Source of the DNA: Lactobacillus kullabergensis
Lineage (GTDB): Bacteria > Bacillota > Bacilli > Lactobacillales > Lactobacillaceae
DNA: 52,943 nucleotides
Direction: 5' to 3'
NCBI RefSeq assembly: GCF_000967195.1
Contig: NZ_KQ033871.1
Location: forward strand, 1,931,104-1,984,046
Shown here one piece after another: positions 1-8,145 of this stretch (its first letter is position 1; every line of letters begins with the position of its first letter). Below the pieces are notes generated by a model. It was not told the DNA's origin, did no database searches, and saw nothing but the letters and a program-made list of their open reading frames with translations. The translations under genes and the position numbers were made by a program.

Positions 1-397
1 TAGCATATTGCGTTTTTTTAACAGTTGCGGCAGTTTGCGTTTTCTTCTTAAGTAGCATATTAATGCCAAGAACTACCAAAACTATTCCTATCAGCCATTT
101 ATAAATTTGGGCAGGAATATATTTTGATAGTAATGCGCCTATTATCACAGCTGGAATTGCTGTCATTAACATTTGATTACCTATTTTGGTATTTATTTGT
201 CTTTGATGATAATAGCTAATTGCACCAATAATTAATGAAGGCAAAGCTGTCACTAAGGAAGTTGAAGATGCTGTTGCAGCATTTAATCCAAATAAGCCGG
301 TCAATATTGCCAGGTAAATGGCTGCTCCACCACCGCCAAAAAGAATAACGAAGGTTCCTATTATCAACCCTATTAATCCCAACAAAAAAATTTTCAT
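1..397 (-). CDS. TauE/SafE family membrane permease, 5' part (runs off the left edge)
   Basis: The minus strand is open from an ATG at 397 to the window edge, about 132 codons. I translated it directly: it begins MKIFLLGLIGLIIGTF, continues with a glycine-rich GGGGAAIYLAIL segment and a conserved-looking TASSTSLVTALPS stretch, and shows alternating hydrophobic segments. This is the pattern of the TauE/SafE (DUF81) family of small-anion or sulfur-compound exporters, whose substrates are usually unknown. The ATG is preceded by AAGAAGG at a normal distance. The gene is divergent from the tetR-family gene at 499, and a 31-bp inverted repeat overlaps its own -10 box, so it is probably the target of that regulator. 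The C-terminal half lies outside the window. Family call fairly safe; substrate unknown. Confidence 0.8.
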   Translation of the reverse strand, partial: MKIFLLGLIGLIIGTFVILFGGGGAAIYLAILTGLFGLNAATASSTSLVTALPSLIIGAISYYHQRQINTKIGNQMLMTAIPAVIIGALLSKYIPAQIYKWLIGIVLVVLGINMLLKKKTQTAATVKKTQYA

Positions 398-440
398 GAT
401 ATTTGACCTTCTTAATTTTCTTAATATTATATGGTATAGT

Positions 441-479
441 TACAGTATGTAATTATAGTTTACATGTTGTAAAAGTCAA
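441..479 (-). promoter_or_regulatory. Promoter of the TauE gene with overlapping TetR-type operator
   Basis: Read on the minus strand, TTGACT (479-474) and TATAAT (457-452) are separated by 16 bp. An imperfect inverted repeat at 441-471 (outer arms TACA/TGTA, inner ATGTAA/TTACAT, 11 of 13 arm positions matched) covers the -10 box. This is the usual size and placing of a TetR-family operator between divergent genes. Binding by the adjacent regulator is inferred. Confidence 0.6.
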
Positions 480-498
480 ATTAAGTACGGAGTGCAAA

Positions 499-1056
499 AT
501 GCCACGAAAAATTTTGTCTAAAGAAATAATTATTAAAACAAGTATTATGTTAATTGAAGACAATAAAGAAAACAATTTTGCGGCCATTGCCAGAAAACTT
601 GGCACTCAATCGCAAGCTCTATATAATTATTTTCCCAATCAGTTAGCACTAAATTACGCCATAGTTGCGTGGGCTGTTAACCTACTAACAGATCAATTAC
701 GCCAAGATTTGTTTGGCAAAGCTGGCCTGACAGCGATTATTGATTTTGCAATGGCATTTCGTGAAAGAGCACTGAATCATTTTCTCTTAACTCAATTTGT
801 TTTAAAAATGCCACGCACTGATAACTATCCAGAAGTTGATACGGCTTTTGCTGAATTAAAAACTATTTTTAATCAGATAATAGGAACGAAATTTACTGAT
901 CCTCAAAAGCAATTATTGGCAAGCAGGTGCATTAGAGATTTAGCAATAGGAGATATTGTGAACGTGGGAACTGGTTGGTTTGCGGATAAATCGTTACCAG
1001 CTGACAAAAGTTTTCGTAAATTGCTGAAACAAAACCTTAGTGATATTGCAAAATAA
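499..1056 (+). CDS. TetR family transcriptional regulator
   Basis: A 185-residue protein starting MPRKILSKEIIIKTS. The N-terminal 60 residues form the TetR helix-turn-helix: helix 1 with ALxxxxxN-like spacing, then NNFAAIARKLGTQSQALYNYF, which matches the family recognition helix ending in LYxYF. The rest is a helical ligand-binding domain that I cannot place in a subfamily. The reading frame is open from 403, but I chose the ATG at 499 because it follows a GGAG ribosome site and removes a hydrophobic leader (MTFLIFLILYG) that would overlap the operator region. Divergent from the TauE-family permease; local repression of both genes is the likely role. Ligand unknown. Confidence 0.85.
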   Translation: MPRKILSKEIIIKTSIMLIEDNKENNFAAIARKLGTQSQALYNYFPNQLALNYAIVAWAVNLLTDQLRQDLFGKAGLTAIIDFAMAFRERALNHFLLTQFVLKMPRTDNYPEVDTAFAELKTIFNQIIGTKFTDPQKQLLASRCIRDLAIGDIVNVGTGWFADKSLPADKSFRKLLKQNLSDIAK

Positions 1057-1116
1057 AAGGTTTTAAGCATTGGGTCTAAATTGTATCGAAATCTTTGATT
1101 TTGTTTTGAAACTAAA

Positions 1117-1150
1117 AAGAAAAAGCGAGTCCTAAGACTCGCCTTTTTTG
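1117..1150. terminator. Bidirectional rho-independent terminator
   Basis: Stem GCGAGTC (1125-1131) / GACTCGC (1136-1142) with a 4-nt loop. It has an A-rich left flank and a T-run on the right, so it can serve both the tetR-family gene (+) and the convergent aminotransferase gene (-). Confidence 0.85.
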
Positions 1151-1165
1151 TTCCCAATTTGTAAC

Positions 1166-2188
1166 TTAATCCAATGTTTGGACCCAGCCTTCTGGGCCTT
1201 TCTTGTTACCATACTGAATATCAACCAGTTCGTTATAAAGTTTCTTAGTAACTGGACCAGTTTCTGTTTCACTATAGATAACATGTTTTTTACCCTCGTA
1301 GGTAATTGAACCTACAGGAGAAATTACAGCAGCTGTACCCATCGCACCAGCTTCTTTCATGTTGAACGCTTCTTCCAAGGTAATCTGACGTTCAACTGGG
1401 TTTAGACCTTGCCACTTAGCGACTTCCAAAAGTGAGCGCTTAGTAATAGAAACCAAAATCGATTTTGATTTTGGTGTGACAAACTGTCCTTCTTGGGTAA
1501 TGCCGTAGAAGTTAGCACCACCAAATTCGTCAATATATTTATGTTCACGTGGATCCAAGTAAAGACTATCGGCAAAACCGTTTTTGTGTGCTTCAACTGT
1601 CGGAAGCAAACTGCTGGCATAGTTACCGGCTGTCTTTGCTTGACCGGTACCAGCATATGCGGCACGGTCGTATTCACTAACAACGTAATCTGCAGGGTTC
1701 AATCCTTTAATGTATGCGCCAACTGGAACCGCAAAAACGCGGAAGGTATATTCGCTGGCTGCTTCAACACCTAAAACTTTACTTGTTCCCACCATAAGTG
1801 GTCGTAAATAAAGAGTTGCACCACTATCGTATGGTGGTACAAATTCCTCGTTAGCCTTAACAACCTGTTTTACGGCATCAACAAATCTATCTTCAGGAAA
1901 TGGTGGCATGGCTAACCGCTTTGCTGAAAGAGTAAAGCGGTGTGCATTTTGATCAGGTCTAAAGAGATTGATCTTACCATCTTTTCTACGGTAAGCCTTT
2001 AGTCCTTCGAAAACCTCTTGTCCATAGTGCAGTACTTCCGCGCCTTCAGAAAAGGTCATGGATGAATCTTCGGTCAGTTTTCCTTCCTGCCATTCTCCAT
2101 CTTTATATTTCGCCTCATATCGATAAGGCAGATCACGATACTTAAATCCCAGATTTTTCCAATCCAGGTCTTCTACTCGTTGTTTCAT
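1166..2188 (-). CDS. ilvE: Branched-chain amino acid aminotransferase
   Basis: A 340-residue class IV PLP-dependent aminotransferase, the normal length for the bacterial type II BCAT. It reversibly moves the amino group between leucine, isoleucine or valine and 2-oxoglutarate. The PLP lysine is K185 in GQAKTAGNYA; the LHYGQEVFEGLKAYR segment (residues 53-67) and TLYLRPLMVG (125-134) are family landmarks. The ATG at 2188 follows a GGGGA ribosome site. In lactobacilli of this group, which usually lack full branched-chain synthesis, the enzyme mainly serves catabolism or interconversion; that is general knowledge, not visible here. Monocistronic, with its own promoter (2266-2294) and a hairpin in the leader. 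Confidence 0.95.
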   Translation of the reverse strand: MKQRVEDLDWKNLGFKYRDLPYRYEAKYKDGEWQEGKLTEDSSMTFSEGAEVLHYGQEVFEGLKAYRRKDGKINLFRPDQNAHRFTLSAKRLAMPPFPEDRFVDAVKQVVKANEEFVPPYDSGATLYLRPLMVGTSKVLGVEAASEYTFRVFAVPVGAYIKGLNPADYVVSEYDRAAYAGTGQAKTAGNYASSLLPTVEAHKNGFADSLYLDPREHKYIDEFGGANFYGITQEGQFVTPKSKSILVSITKRSLLEVAKWQGLNPVERQITLEEAFNMKEAGAMGTAAVISPVGSITYEGKKHVIYSETETGPVTKKLYNELVDIQYGNKKGPEGWVQTLD

Positions 2189-2214
2189 TTGATTGTCCCC
2201 TATAACAAAACTAC

Positions 2215-2243
2215 AAAAGCTAAAAAATAATTTTTAGCTTTTT
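2215..2243 (-). promoter_or_regulatory. Leader hairpin upstream of ilvE
   Basis: A 12-bp perfect stem, AAAAGCTAAAAA (2215-2226) / TTTTTAGCTTTT (from 2231), with a 4-nt loop. It sits in the ilvE leader about 27 nt ahead of the start codon and is followed on the minus strand by TTTTG. It could attenuate transcription or protect the mRNA; no T-box features are visible. Confidence 0.4.
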
Positions 2244-2265
2244 AATAATAATTTAATTGCTACCT

Positions 2266-2294
2266 AATTTAAACTATATTTTTGTTGATGTCAA
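2266..2294 (-). promoter_or_regulatory. ilvE promoter
   Basis: On the minus strand, TTGACA (2294-2289), a 17-bp spacer and TAAATT (2271-2266). The -35 is perfect and the -10 good, giving a leader of roughly 70 nt. Confidence 0.65.
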
Positions 2295-2375
2295 TAGTGA
2301 ATTTACATTAATTTTAATAAAATAATATGAATTTCTGATAATTAAACAAAAATTCAATTTTGTTACTGTATGGAA

Positions 2376-2391
2376 GGTTTCACATGAAACA
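2376..2391. other. parS-like site (Spo0J/ParB binding)
   Basis: GGTTTCACATGAAACA matches the Firmicute parS consensus TGTTTCACGTGAAACA at 14 of 16 positions. It is intergenic, between ilvE and the clpE terminator. One of six such sites in the window. Confidence 0.6.
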
Positions 2392-2400
2392 ACTAGAAGC

Positions 2401-2437
2401 AAAAAAGGAATCATCCTCTATTGAATGATCCCTTTTT
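2401..2437. terminator. Terminator downstream of clpE
   Basis: Stem AAAAAGGAATCAT / ATGATCCCTTTTT (one bulge) with a 10-nt loop and T- and A-runs on either side, immediately after the clpE stop codon. Confidence 0.8.
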
Positions 2438-2441
2438 GAGA

Positions 2442-4538
2442 TTAGTCTTGTTTTGTTTTATCATTATTTTCAGTTTTTTCTTTTGGTTTAATGTCTAATA
2501 CTGCAGCATCATTTAAGTAAACATGCTTGTCATCTGCAGTAAATTTGACTTCTTTGGTGTCAGGCTCTTTCATCAATAATTTAGCAATCGGTGTTTCCAA
2601 GTCCTGCTCAACTACCCGACGTAAAGGTCTAGCACCAAATTTCTTATCATAGCCCTTTTCAGCTAAATAAGCTTTAGTCTCATCAGAAACGTCAACCTTA
2701 ACGTTCTTTTTTGCCAAAACATGTGCCATTTTACATAAGTAAATGTCAATAATTTTATTCATATCATCTTTAGTTAATGAATTAAATGGCACAATCGCAT
2801 CAAGTCTGTTCAAAAATTCTGGTCTGAAGTATGCTTCCAAAGCCTTGATTAATTTATCATGATCTACTTTACCGTCCTTTAGCAATTGGTCGGAATAACC
2901 CGCATTAGAAGTCATGATTAAAATTGTATCCTTGAAGGAGACTGTTCTGCCTTGTGCATCAGTTAAACGGCCATCATCCATGATTTGAAGTAAAGCATTA
3001 AACACTTGCGGATTAGCTTTTTCAATTTCATCGAACAAAATCAAGCTGTATGGCTGGTGACGAACTTTTTCAGTCAACTGACCGCCTTCACCGTAGCCAA
3101 CATAACCTGGAGCAGAACCAATTAGCTTGTTAACTGCCATTTGATCTTGATATTCTGACATATCAAGTCTAATCAGATGATTTTCACCACCAAACAATTG
3201 AATAGCCAATTGTTTAGCTAATTCTGTCTTACCTACACCAGTAGGTCCGGTTAATAAGAATGTACCAGTAGGACGATCATTGTCTTTAAAAACTTGTTTA
3301 CGGGCAATTGCATCAGTAATGACATCAACCGCATTATCCTGATCAATAACCACTTTCTTTAATTTTTCAGCTAAATCAAGATTTTTTTGTCCCTCACTTG
3401 CATGCAATTCACTCATTGGAATCTTTGTCTTGGCTTCAATCAAAGCATAGATATCTTCATCAGTAACATGTGGAGTCGCTTGATTATCTACATGATCAGC
3501 CTTATCGTGCAACTCTTCAATCTTCTTTTTCAGCTCACTTGCTTTACTGTAATCTTCCTTTTTGGCAGCAGCTTCTTTTTCACTTTCCAGCTTTTTAATC
3601 CGCTTCTTTAAAGTTGCTTCATCATCAGGAATAGTGTCGAGACCCTTTTTGGCACCTGCTTCATCCATTAAATCAATGGCTTTGTCAGGTAAGTACCGTC
3701 CCTGAATGTAACGCTGTGATAATTCAACAGCCAGCTTTAAAGCACTGTCATTGTACTTTACATGATGAAAAGCTTCATATTTATCTTTTAAACCCTCCAA
3801 AATTTTGACAGTCACTGCAGCAGATGGCTCAGGAACTTGTACAGGCTGAAACCTACGTGCTAGAGCTGCATCATTTTCAATCCTGCGGTACTCACTCGTG
3901 GTCGTCGCACCAATCAGATTCAAGTCGCCACTAGCTAAAGCCGGTTTCAAAATATTAGCAGCGTCACCATTGTTATTTTCAGAATCAGTTGACCCTGCTC
4001 CGACAATATTATGTAATTCATCAATAAATAAGATAATATTAGGATTTTTCTTAGCTTCGTCAATCACTTTTTTCAGGCGTTCTTCAAAGCTACCACGCAA
4101 ACTTGATCCAGCAACCATATCATTAATGTTGATTGCAATAATATGTTTGTCTTTCATCTTGTCAGGAACATCGCCTGCAGCGATCTTTTGTGCTAATCCT
4201 TCTACAATGGCAGTTTTACCTACACCTGCTGGTCCAACTAAAACTGGATTGTTCTTTTTACGCCGGCTTAGAATCTCTATTACTTCCTGAATTTGTTCAT
4301 CACGCCCAATTACAGGATCGTATTTATTTTTCTTTGCTTGCTCAACCAAATCAACTCCAATTGGCTTTTGTCCTTGCTTTTGCCCCATTTGTCCGTTTTG
4401 AGATATGTCTTGCGGTGCAATATTCATGCTGCTTGAATAGTGAATAGGAATAGCTCCACCTTTATCATTAGTATTATTAAAGAAAGAATTGTTTAATTCG
4501 TTAAATAAATCGTCAAAATCATTATCAAAATATGCCAT
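2442..4538 (-). CDS. clpE: ATP-dependent Clp protease ATPase subunit, ClpE type
   Basis: A 698-residue HSP100 ATPase with two AAA+ modules: Walker A GPAGVGKT at 102-109 with Walker B ending FIDELHN (171-177), and Walker A GPTGVGKT at 431-438. Between them a charged coiled-coil/UVR-like linker (about 310-345, KKRIKKLE...KKEDYSKASELKKKIEEL) is the ClpE hallmark. It unfolds substrates for ClpP under stress. The N-terminus is unusual: the CxxC zinc finger of classical ClpE is absent and replaced by an acidic, Asn-rich stretch (MAYFDNDFDDLFNELNNSFF). Upstream are a near-perfect CIRCE operator and a housekeeping promoter, so HrcA control is likely. Its own terminator follows. The ClpE assignment rests mainly on the linker and architecture. 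Confidence 0.88.
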   Translation of the reverse strand: MAYFDNDFDDLFNELNNSFFNNTNDKGGAIPIHYSSSMNIAPQDISQNGQMGQKQGQKPIGVDLVEQAKKNKYDPVIGRDEQIQEVIEILSRRKKNNPVLVGPAGVGKTAIVEGLAQKIAAGDVPDKMKDKHIIAININDMVAGSSLRGSFEERLKKVIDEAKKNPNIILFIDELHNIVGAGSTDSENNNGDAANILKPALASGDLNLIGATTTSEYRRIENDAALARRFQPVQVPEPSAAVTVKILEGLKDKYEAFHHVKYNDSALKLAVELSQRYIQGRYLPDKAIDLMDEAGAKKGLDTIPDDEATLKKRIKKLESEKEAAAKKEDYSKASELKKKIEELHDKADHVDNQATPHVTDEDIYALIEAKTKIPMSELHASEGQKNLDLAEKLKKVVIDQDNAVDVITDAIARKQVFKDNDRPTGTFLLTGPTGVGKTELAKQLAIQLFGGENHLIRLDMSEYQDQMAVNKLIGSAPGYVGYGEGGQLTEKVRHQPYSLILFDEIEKANPQVFNALLQIMDDGRLTDAQGRTVSFKDTILIMTSNAGYSDQLLKDGKVDHDKLIKALEAYFRPEFLNRLDAIVPFNSLTKDDMNKIIDIYLCKMAHVLAKKNVKVDVSDETKAYLAEKGYDKKFGARPLRRVVEQDLETPIAKLLMKEPDTKEVKFTADDKHVYLNDAAVLDIKPKEKTENNDKTKQD

Positions 4539-4574
4539 ATGTAAACACCCCTTCGATAGGTTATAAATTTGTAA

Positions 4575-4601
4575 TTAGCACTCGTAACGTTCGACTGCTA
4601 A
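4575..4601 (-). promoter_or_regulatory. CIRCE element (HrcA operator) of clpE
   Basis: TTAGCACTC, nine bases, then GACTGCTAA. This matches the CIRCE consensus TTAGCACTC-N9-GAGTGCTAA with a single mismatch. It lies between the clpE promoter and start codon, the classic place for HrcA repression. No CtsR heptad repeat was found nearby. Confidence 0.9.
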
Positions 4602-4616
4602 TTACTTACATATAAT

Positions 4617-4644
4617 ATTATAGCAGGTTATCCACAGAAAGCAA
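4617..4644 (-). promoter_or_regulatory. clpE promoter
   Basis: On the minus strand, TTGCTT (4644-4639), a 16-bp spacer and a perfect TATAAT (4622-4617), just upstream of the CIRCE. The spacer contains a perfect DnaA box (4628-4636). Confidence 0.7.
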
Positions 4645-4687
4645 TAGTTTTGACTAACTTTTCCACAGACTGTTCTATTTTTCCACA
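4628..4687 (+). other. Cluster of three DnaA-box-like sequences
   Basis: TTATCCACA at 4628-4636 is a perfect DnaA box. TTTTCCACA at 4659-4667 and 4679-4687 each differ by one base. All three point the same way and each is followed by GA or GGA-like purines. A fourth, ATATCCACA at 4811-4819, lies inside the uvrA-like gene. This could be a DnaA-titrating or DnaA-regulated intergenic cluster. Confidence 0.5.
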
Positions 4688-4694
4688 GAAATCA

Positions 4695-4737
4695 AAAAAG
4701 CCTTAAAAGCACCGCTTTCAGCTACTTTTTAGGCTCT
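4695..4737 (-). terminator. Terminator of the EIIC-hydrolase-uvrA operon
   Basis: Stem AGCCTTAAAAG (4699-4709) / CTTTTTAGGCT (4725-4735), followed on the minus strand by a T-run, directly after the uvrA-like stop codon. Confidence 0.75.
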
Positions 4738-4743
4738 AATTTT

Positions 4744-7275
4744 TTATTTTTGATATAATTTAAATTGCTTTGCCAAATATTTACCAGTTAAACTACCAGA
4801 ATTTTGAGAAATATCCACAGGGGATCCGTCTGCAATAATTTTTCCTCCTTGTAGTCCTCCTCTTGGTCCCATATCAATCATATAATCACTGTTAGCCATA
4901 ATATCCAAGTCATGCGTAATAGTAATAATAGTTCCTTCTTGCTCAATTAATCTTTGAAACACTTGTAAGAGTGTTCTCACATCTTGTGGATGCAGTCCCA
5001 CTGTCGGTTCATCAAAAACAAATAAAGTGCCTTTTTGCCTTTGATGAATGTGACTAGTTAACTTTAACCGCTGTGCTTCTCCTCCTGATAATGCTGGAGT
5101 AGACTCCCCTAGATGAAGATAACCTAACCCCATCTCATGTAATGTTATAATTGTTTTATTAATTTTTGGCTCTTTTTGAAAAATTTCTTCTTTTAAGGCA
5201 TCATCTACTGAGTAATCCAAAACGTCAGCAATACTTAAATTGTGCCATTTTACCTGCAAGACATTTTGATTGAAACGATGACCTCCACATACTGAACATG
5301 TTTCAACCATGTCTGGCAAATATTGGATATCAAGTGCAATAACACCAGTGCCACCGCATGCAGGGCATGCACCTTCTTTATTATTATATGAAAAATGAGA
5401 CGCACGGAATTTCAACTTTTTAGCTAAAGGCTGTTTGGCAAAAAGTTTACGCAAGTTGTCCATAATATCTGTATAAGTTGCAACAGTTGAGCGCTGATTT
5501 TTACCAACTGGAGTAGAATCAACACTAACCACGTTTTTAATATAGTCATTATCTAAGTTCTTTACCCACTTAGGTCTTTCACTATTATTTTTTTGTGCCT
5601 TCCATGCCGGAATCAAAGAATCTAGAATGAGAGTAGTTTTACCAGCACCTGAAAATCCGGTAACAGAAGTTAAGCGATTGACAGGTATTTGCACATGCAA
5701 GTTTTTTAAGTTAAAGCGCTTAGTAACATCAAGCTTTATTTTGCCATGTTTAAAGATTTGGTCTTTATTGGCCCTGGGTCTGACAAATAATGGTGCTTTA
5801 CCTGTTAAATATGGTCCAATTAAGGATTTTTCATTATGTTCTATCTCTTTGGGTATTCCCTGGGAAATAATTTCACCACCCTGGCTGCCTGAACCGGGAC
5901 CAATTTCAATCACCCAATCAGCTGCGTTAATAATGGCAGTTTCATGATCAACAACAACTAAAGAATTGCCTTGATTGACCAATTCATGAAATACATCAAT
6001 CAACCCAGCTACATTATCAGGGTGCAAGCCCACTGATGGTTCATCTAATACATAGAGTACCCCTGTGGTTTCGGTGCGCAACGTTCTGCCAAGCTGGATA
6101 CGTTGAAGTTCACCTGTAGACAGACTACTTGCCTGTCTGTCTATGCTCAAATAATCTAGTCCTAATTTTAACAGAGGTTTGACTTGATGCAACAACTCAC
6201 TCGTTAAATTTTCTGCTAAGTCTTGCATGTCTTGTGGCAAACTTGCTAAAATCTCGTTCATATATTGAGTTAATTCACCTAAAGTCAGTTTCTCAGCTTC
6301 AACAATATTTTTGCCGGCAACTAGTTGCTGCCAGCGACTAGGATCAATCCGATAGCCATGGCAGCGAGGACAGGTACTAAATTTATAAAAAGAATTAATT
6401 CTTTGCAACCCTCGCTCCGACTTTGTAGTTTTACGGGAGTTAGCCACCGCATTATAGGCATTCTCATATAACGCATCAAGATGATAAACCCGACCAGTTG
6501 AAGTTGGCAAGTCAATAGGGACTTTTCGCTCTTTACCATGAAGGACAATGTCTTTTTCTTTAGCATTCAACTTTTTATATGGGATATCAGTACGTACACC
6601 TAATTCACGGGCAATGCGCCACATCCAATTTCGACCAGGAATTTGCCAAGTGGCTACCGCACCTTTTTCAAGAGATAAATTTTCATCAGCAATAATCTTA
6701 CTATCATCAATCTGCTCGACAGTTCCTAGACCTTGGCATTTTTGACAAGCACCATCTGAATTAAACGCAAAGTCTTCAGCACTGAAAGCATAAAATTGTA
6801 CTCCACATGTAGGACACGTCAATCGTCCCATTGCTTCCCCAGTTAAATCCATTGCTTCCGCAATTTTAATAGTTGGTGGAACCCTATGACCATTGGGACA
6901 TACAGGTGAACCTAACCGGGAAAAAATTAATCGTATGATATTAAAAATTTCCGTTACTGTGCCAACAGTCGAGCGCACTCCCGGAACAGCCGGTCGCTGT
7001 CTTAATGCCAAAGCTGAAGGAATATGTTTGACCTCATCAACTTGTGCACGACCAACTTGACTAATGCGCCGCCTAGTATAGGCTGCTAGAGAATCAAGAT
7101 AACGTCTAGCACCTTCTGAATACAGAATACCCATTGCTAAGCTGGATTTTCCAGAACCGCTTAAGCCAGAGATGGCTACAAATTTATGTAAGGGAATATT
7201 AACGTTAATATTTTTGAGATTATTAACTCTACCACCAATAACTTCAATTTTATTAGGTTGTTTTTGGTACTTCAT
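4744..7275 (-). CDS. Class II UvrA-like ABC ATPase (UvrA2 type)
   Basis: An 843-residue twin-ABC protein, about 100 residues shorter than canonical UvrA. Walker A motifs are GLSGSGKS (37-44) and GFSGAGKT (around 545). The signatures are LSTGELQRIQLG and LSGGEAQRLKL. Two zinc modules, CPTCG...CQKC and CPACGG...CSVCGG, are kept. The missing stretch falls between the first Walker A and the first signature, where the UvrB-interacting domain sits in canonical UvrA. That places it with UvrA2-type proteins linked to damage tolerance or drug resistance rather than core excision repair. Its start overlaps the hydrolase stop (TAATG), so it is translationally coupled. A canonical uvrA is expected elsewhere. 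Function beyond DNA binding is unknown. Confidence 0.85.
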   Translation of the reverse strand: MKYQKQPNKIEVIGGRVNNLKNINVNIPLHKFVAISGLSGSGKSSLAMGILYSEGARRYLDSLAAYTRRRISQVGRAQVDEVKHIPSALALRQRPAVPGVRSTVGTVTEIFNIIRLIFSRLGSPVCPNGHRVPPTIKIAEAMDLTGEAMGRLTCPTCGVQFYAFSAEDFAFNSDGACQKCQGLGTVEQIDDSKIIADENLSLEKGAVATWQIPGRNWMWRIARELGVRTDIPYKKLNAKEKDIVLHGKERKVPIDLPTSTGRVYHLDALYENAYNAVANSRKTTKSERGLQRINSFYKFSTCPRCHGYRIDPSRWQQLVAGKNIVEAEKLTLGELTQYMNEILASLPQDMQDLAENLTSELLHQVKPLLKLGLDYLSIDRQASSLSTGELQRIQLGRTLRTETTGVLYVLDEPSVGLHPDNVAGLIDVFHELVNQGNSLVVVDHETAIINAADWVIEIGPGSGSQGGEIISQGIPKEIEHNEKSLIGPYLTGKAPLFVRPRANKDQIFKHGKIKLDVTKRFNLKNLHVQIPVNRLTSVTGFSGAGKTTLILDSLIPAWKAQKNNSERPKWVKNLDNDYIKNVVSVDSTPVGKNQRSTVATYTDIMDNLRKLFAKQPLAKKLKFRASHFSYNNKEGACPACGGTGVIALDIQYLPDMVETCSVCGGHRFNQNVLQVKWHNLSIADVLDYSVDDALKEEIFQKEPKINKTIITLHEMGLGYLHLGESTPALSGGEAQRLKLTSHIHQRQKGTLFVFDEPTVGLHPQDVRTLLQVFQRLIEQEGTIITITHDLDIMANSDYMIDMGPRGGLQGGKIIADGSPVDISQNSGSLTGKYLAKQFKLYQK
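5855..5868. other. Noc-binding-site-like sequence
   Basis: ATTCCCTGGGAAAT matches the B. subtilis Noc consensus ATTTCCCGGGAAAT at 12 of 14 positions. It lies inside the uvrA-like coding sequence and is the weakest of the five because coding constraint could explain it. Confidence 0.35.
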
Positions 7276-8141
7276 TAATGATTATCCTTTCCTTTAATTG
7301 GCTTTAATGGCTTATTGGGTTTCTTCAACAAGTATTGCCTAATTGCTTGAATTACCTGCTTATTTTGCGGCAAGTCTGAATGATCAGCTTTTTCACCCGT
7401 GACTGTTATTGCAGTATAGGTCTTGACCTGATTTTGAAAAATAAATTTGCCAGCCGCGACACTTGTTTCAGGTACGATCCCATCTGATTCATAATTTTTG
7501 CCACCAGAAAGAGAATAAACTTTTAAAAATGGTGGCAGTGTTGCACGATTTTTAATAAAATCAGCCAGCATTTGCGTCCGGTTATTAATATTACTTTCCG
7601 TAAAATTATAAGGAGTGCCTAAAGTCATTAATTTCTTTATCTTAATATTATCAGAATATTCAGAATAATAATGCTCCAGCCAGTAGGTCCAAATTAAACC
7701 ACCGTTAGAATGACCAAAGGCTTTAAAATTATTAAACTTATAATTTTGAATTAGTGATTCAAACGCAACATTTAGCCATTTTGCTTGCTTTTTGATATTA
7801 GTGTAACCGTCTTTATTGTTATCAAAGCCAATAATAATAAAGGGCTCGAGGTCATTCTTACCAATAGAACCACTGTAAGTTAATTTTGCTTCACGTGAAA
7901 CTTTGATTTTTATTACGCTGTGTCTGTTGAGAGTAGTTTTATTCAGTTCATCAATTAAATCGTTAAAACGCTCTGTTGTAGCACTAGATCCAGGTACCAT
8001 TATTACAGGCGAAAGCAGCGATTTGCTAAGCTCAGCTCTTGATTTATTATCCTTTTTCATCCAAAAGAAACTGGGAACAGCCAGCATAATTAAAATAATT
8101 ATGACTAAAACTAACCATTTATAATTAGGATTTTTACGCAT
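7275..8141 (-). CDS. Alpha/beta hydrolase, DUF915-like, membrane-anchored or secreted
   Basis: About 288 residues. An N-terminal hydrophobic segment (WLVLVIIILIMLAVPSFFW) after a short basic stretch indicates a signal anchor or signal peptide. The body shows a lipase-like fold: MVPGSSATTERFNDLI as the first strand/oxyanion region, the nucleophile elbow GHSNGG, and a late SDGIVP...HSDLP region that supplies Asp and His. This matches the DUF915 cell-surface hydrolases common in lactobacilli; substrate unknown. A longer frame starts at 8168, but I prefer the ATG at 8141: AAGGA sits 9 nt upstream, inside the end of the EIIC gene. The stop overlaps the uvrA-like start. Confidence 0.8.
   Translation of the reverse strand: MRKNPNYKWLVLVIIILIMLAVPSFFWMKKDNKSRAELSKSLLSPVIMVPGSSATTERFNDLIDELNKTTLNRHSVIKIKVSREAKLTYSGSIGKNDLEPFIIIGFDNNKDGYTNIKKQAKWLNVAFESLIQNYKFNNFKAFGHSNGGLIWTYWLEHYYSEYSDNIKIKKLMTLGTPYNFTESNINNRTQMLADFIKNRATLPPFLKVYSLSGGKNYESDGIVPETSVAAGKFIFQNQVKTYTAITVTGEKADHSDLPQNKQVIQAIRQYLLKKPNKPLKPIKGKDNH
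7887..7902. other. parS-like site inside the hydrolase gene
   Basis: TGCTTCACGTGAAACT matches parS at 14 of 16 positions, with the inner 12-mer TTCACGTGAAAC perfect. Lying inside a gene, as parS sites often do. Confidence 0.55.
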
Positions 8142-8145
8142 CTGA

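Noticed and set aside
2331..2345. CodY-box-like sequence upstream of ilvE
   Set aside because: 12 of 15 matches to AATTTTCWGAAAATT in very AT-rich DNA is weak, and the presence of CodY in this genus group is doubtful.
3898..4447. Plus-strand open frames opposite clpE
   Set aside because: They overlap the strongly conserved Walker motifs of clpE in antisense and have no ribosome sites.
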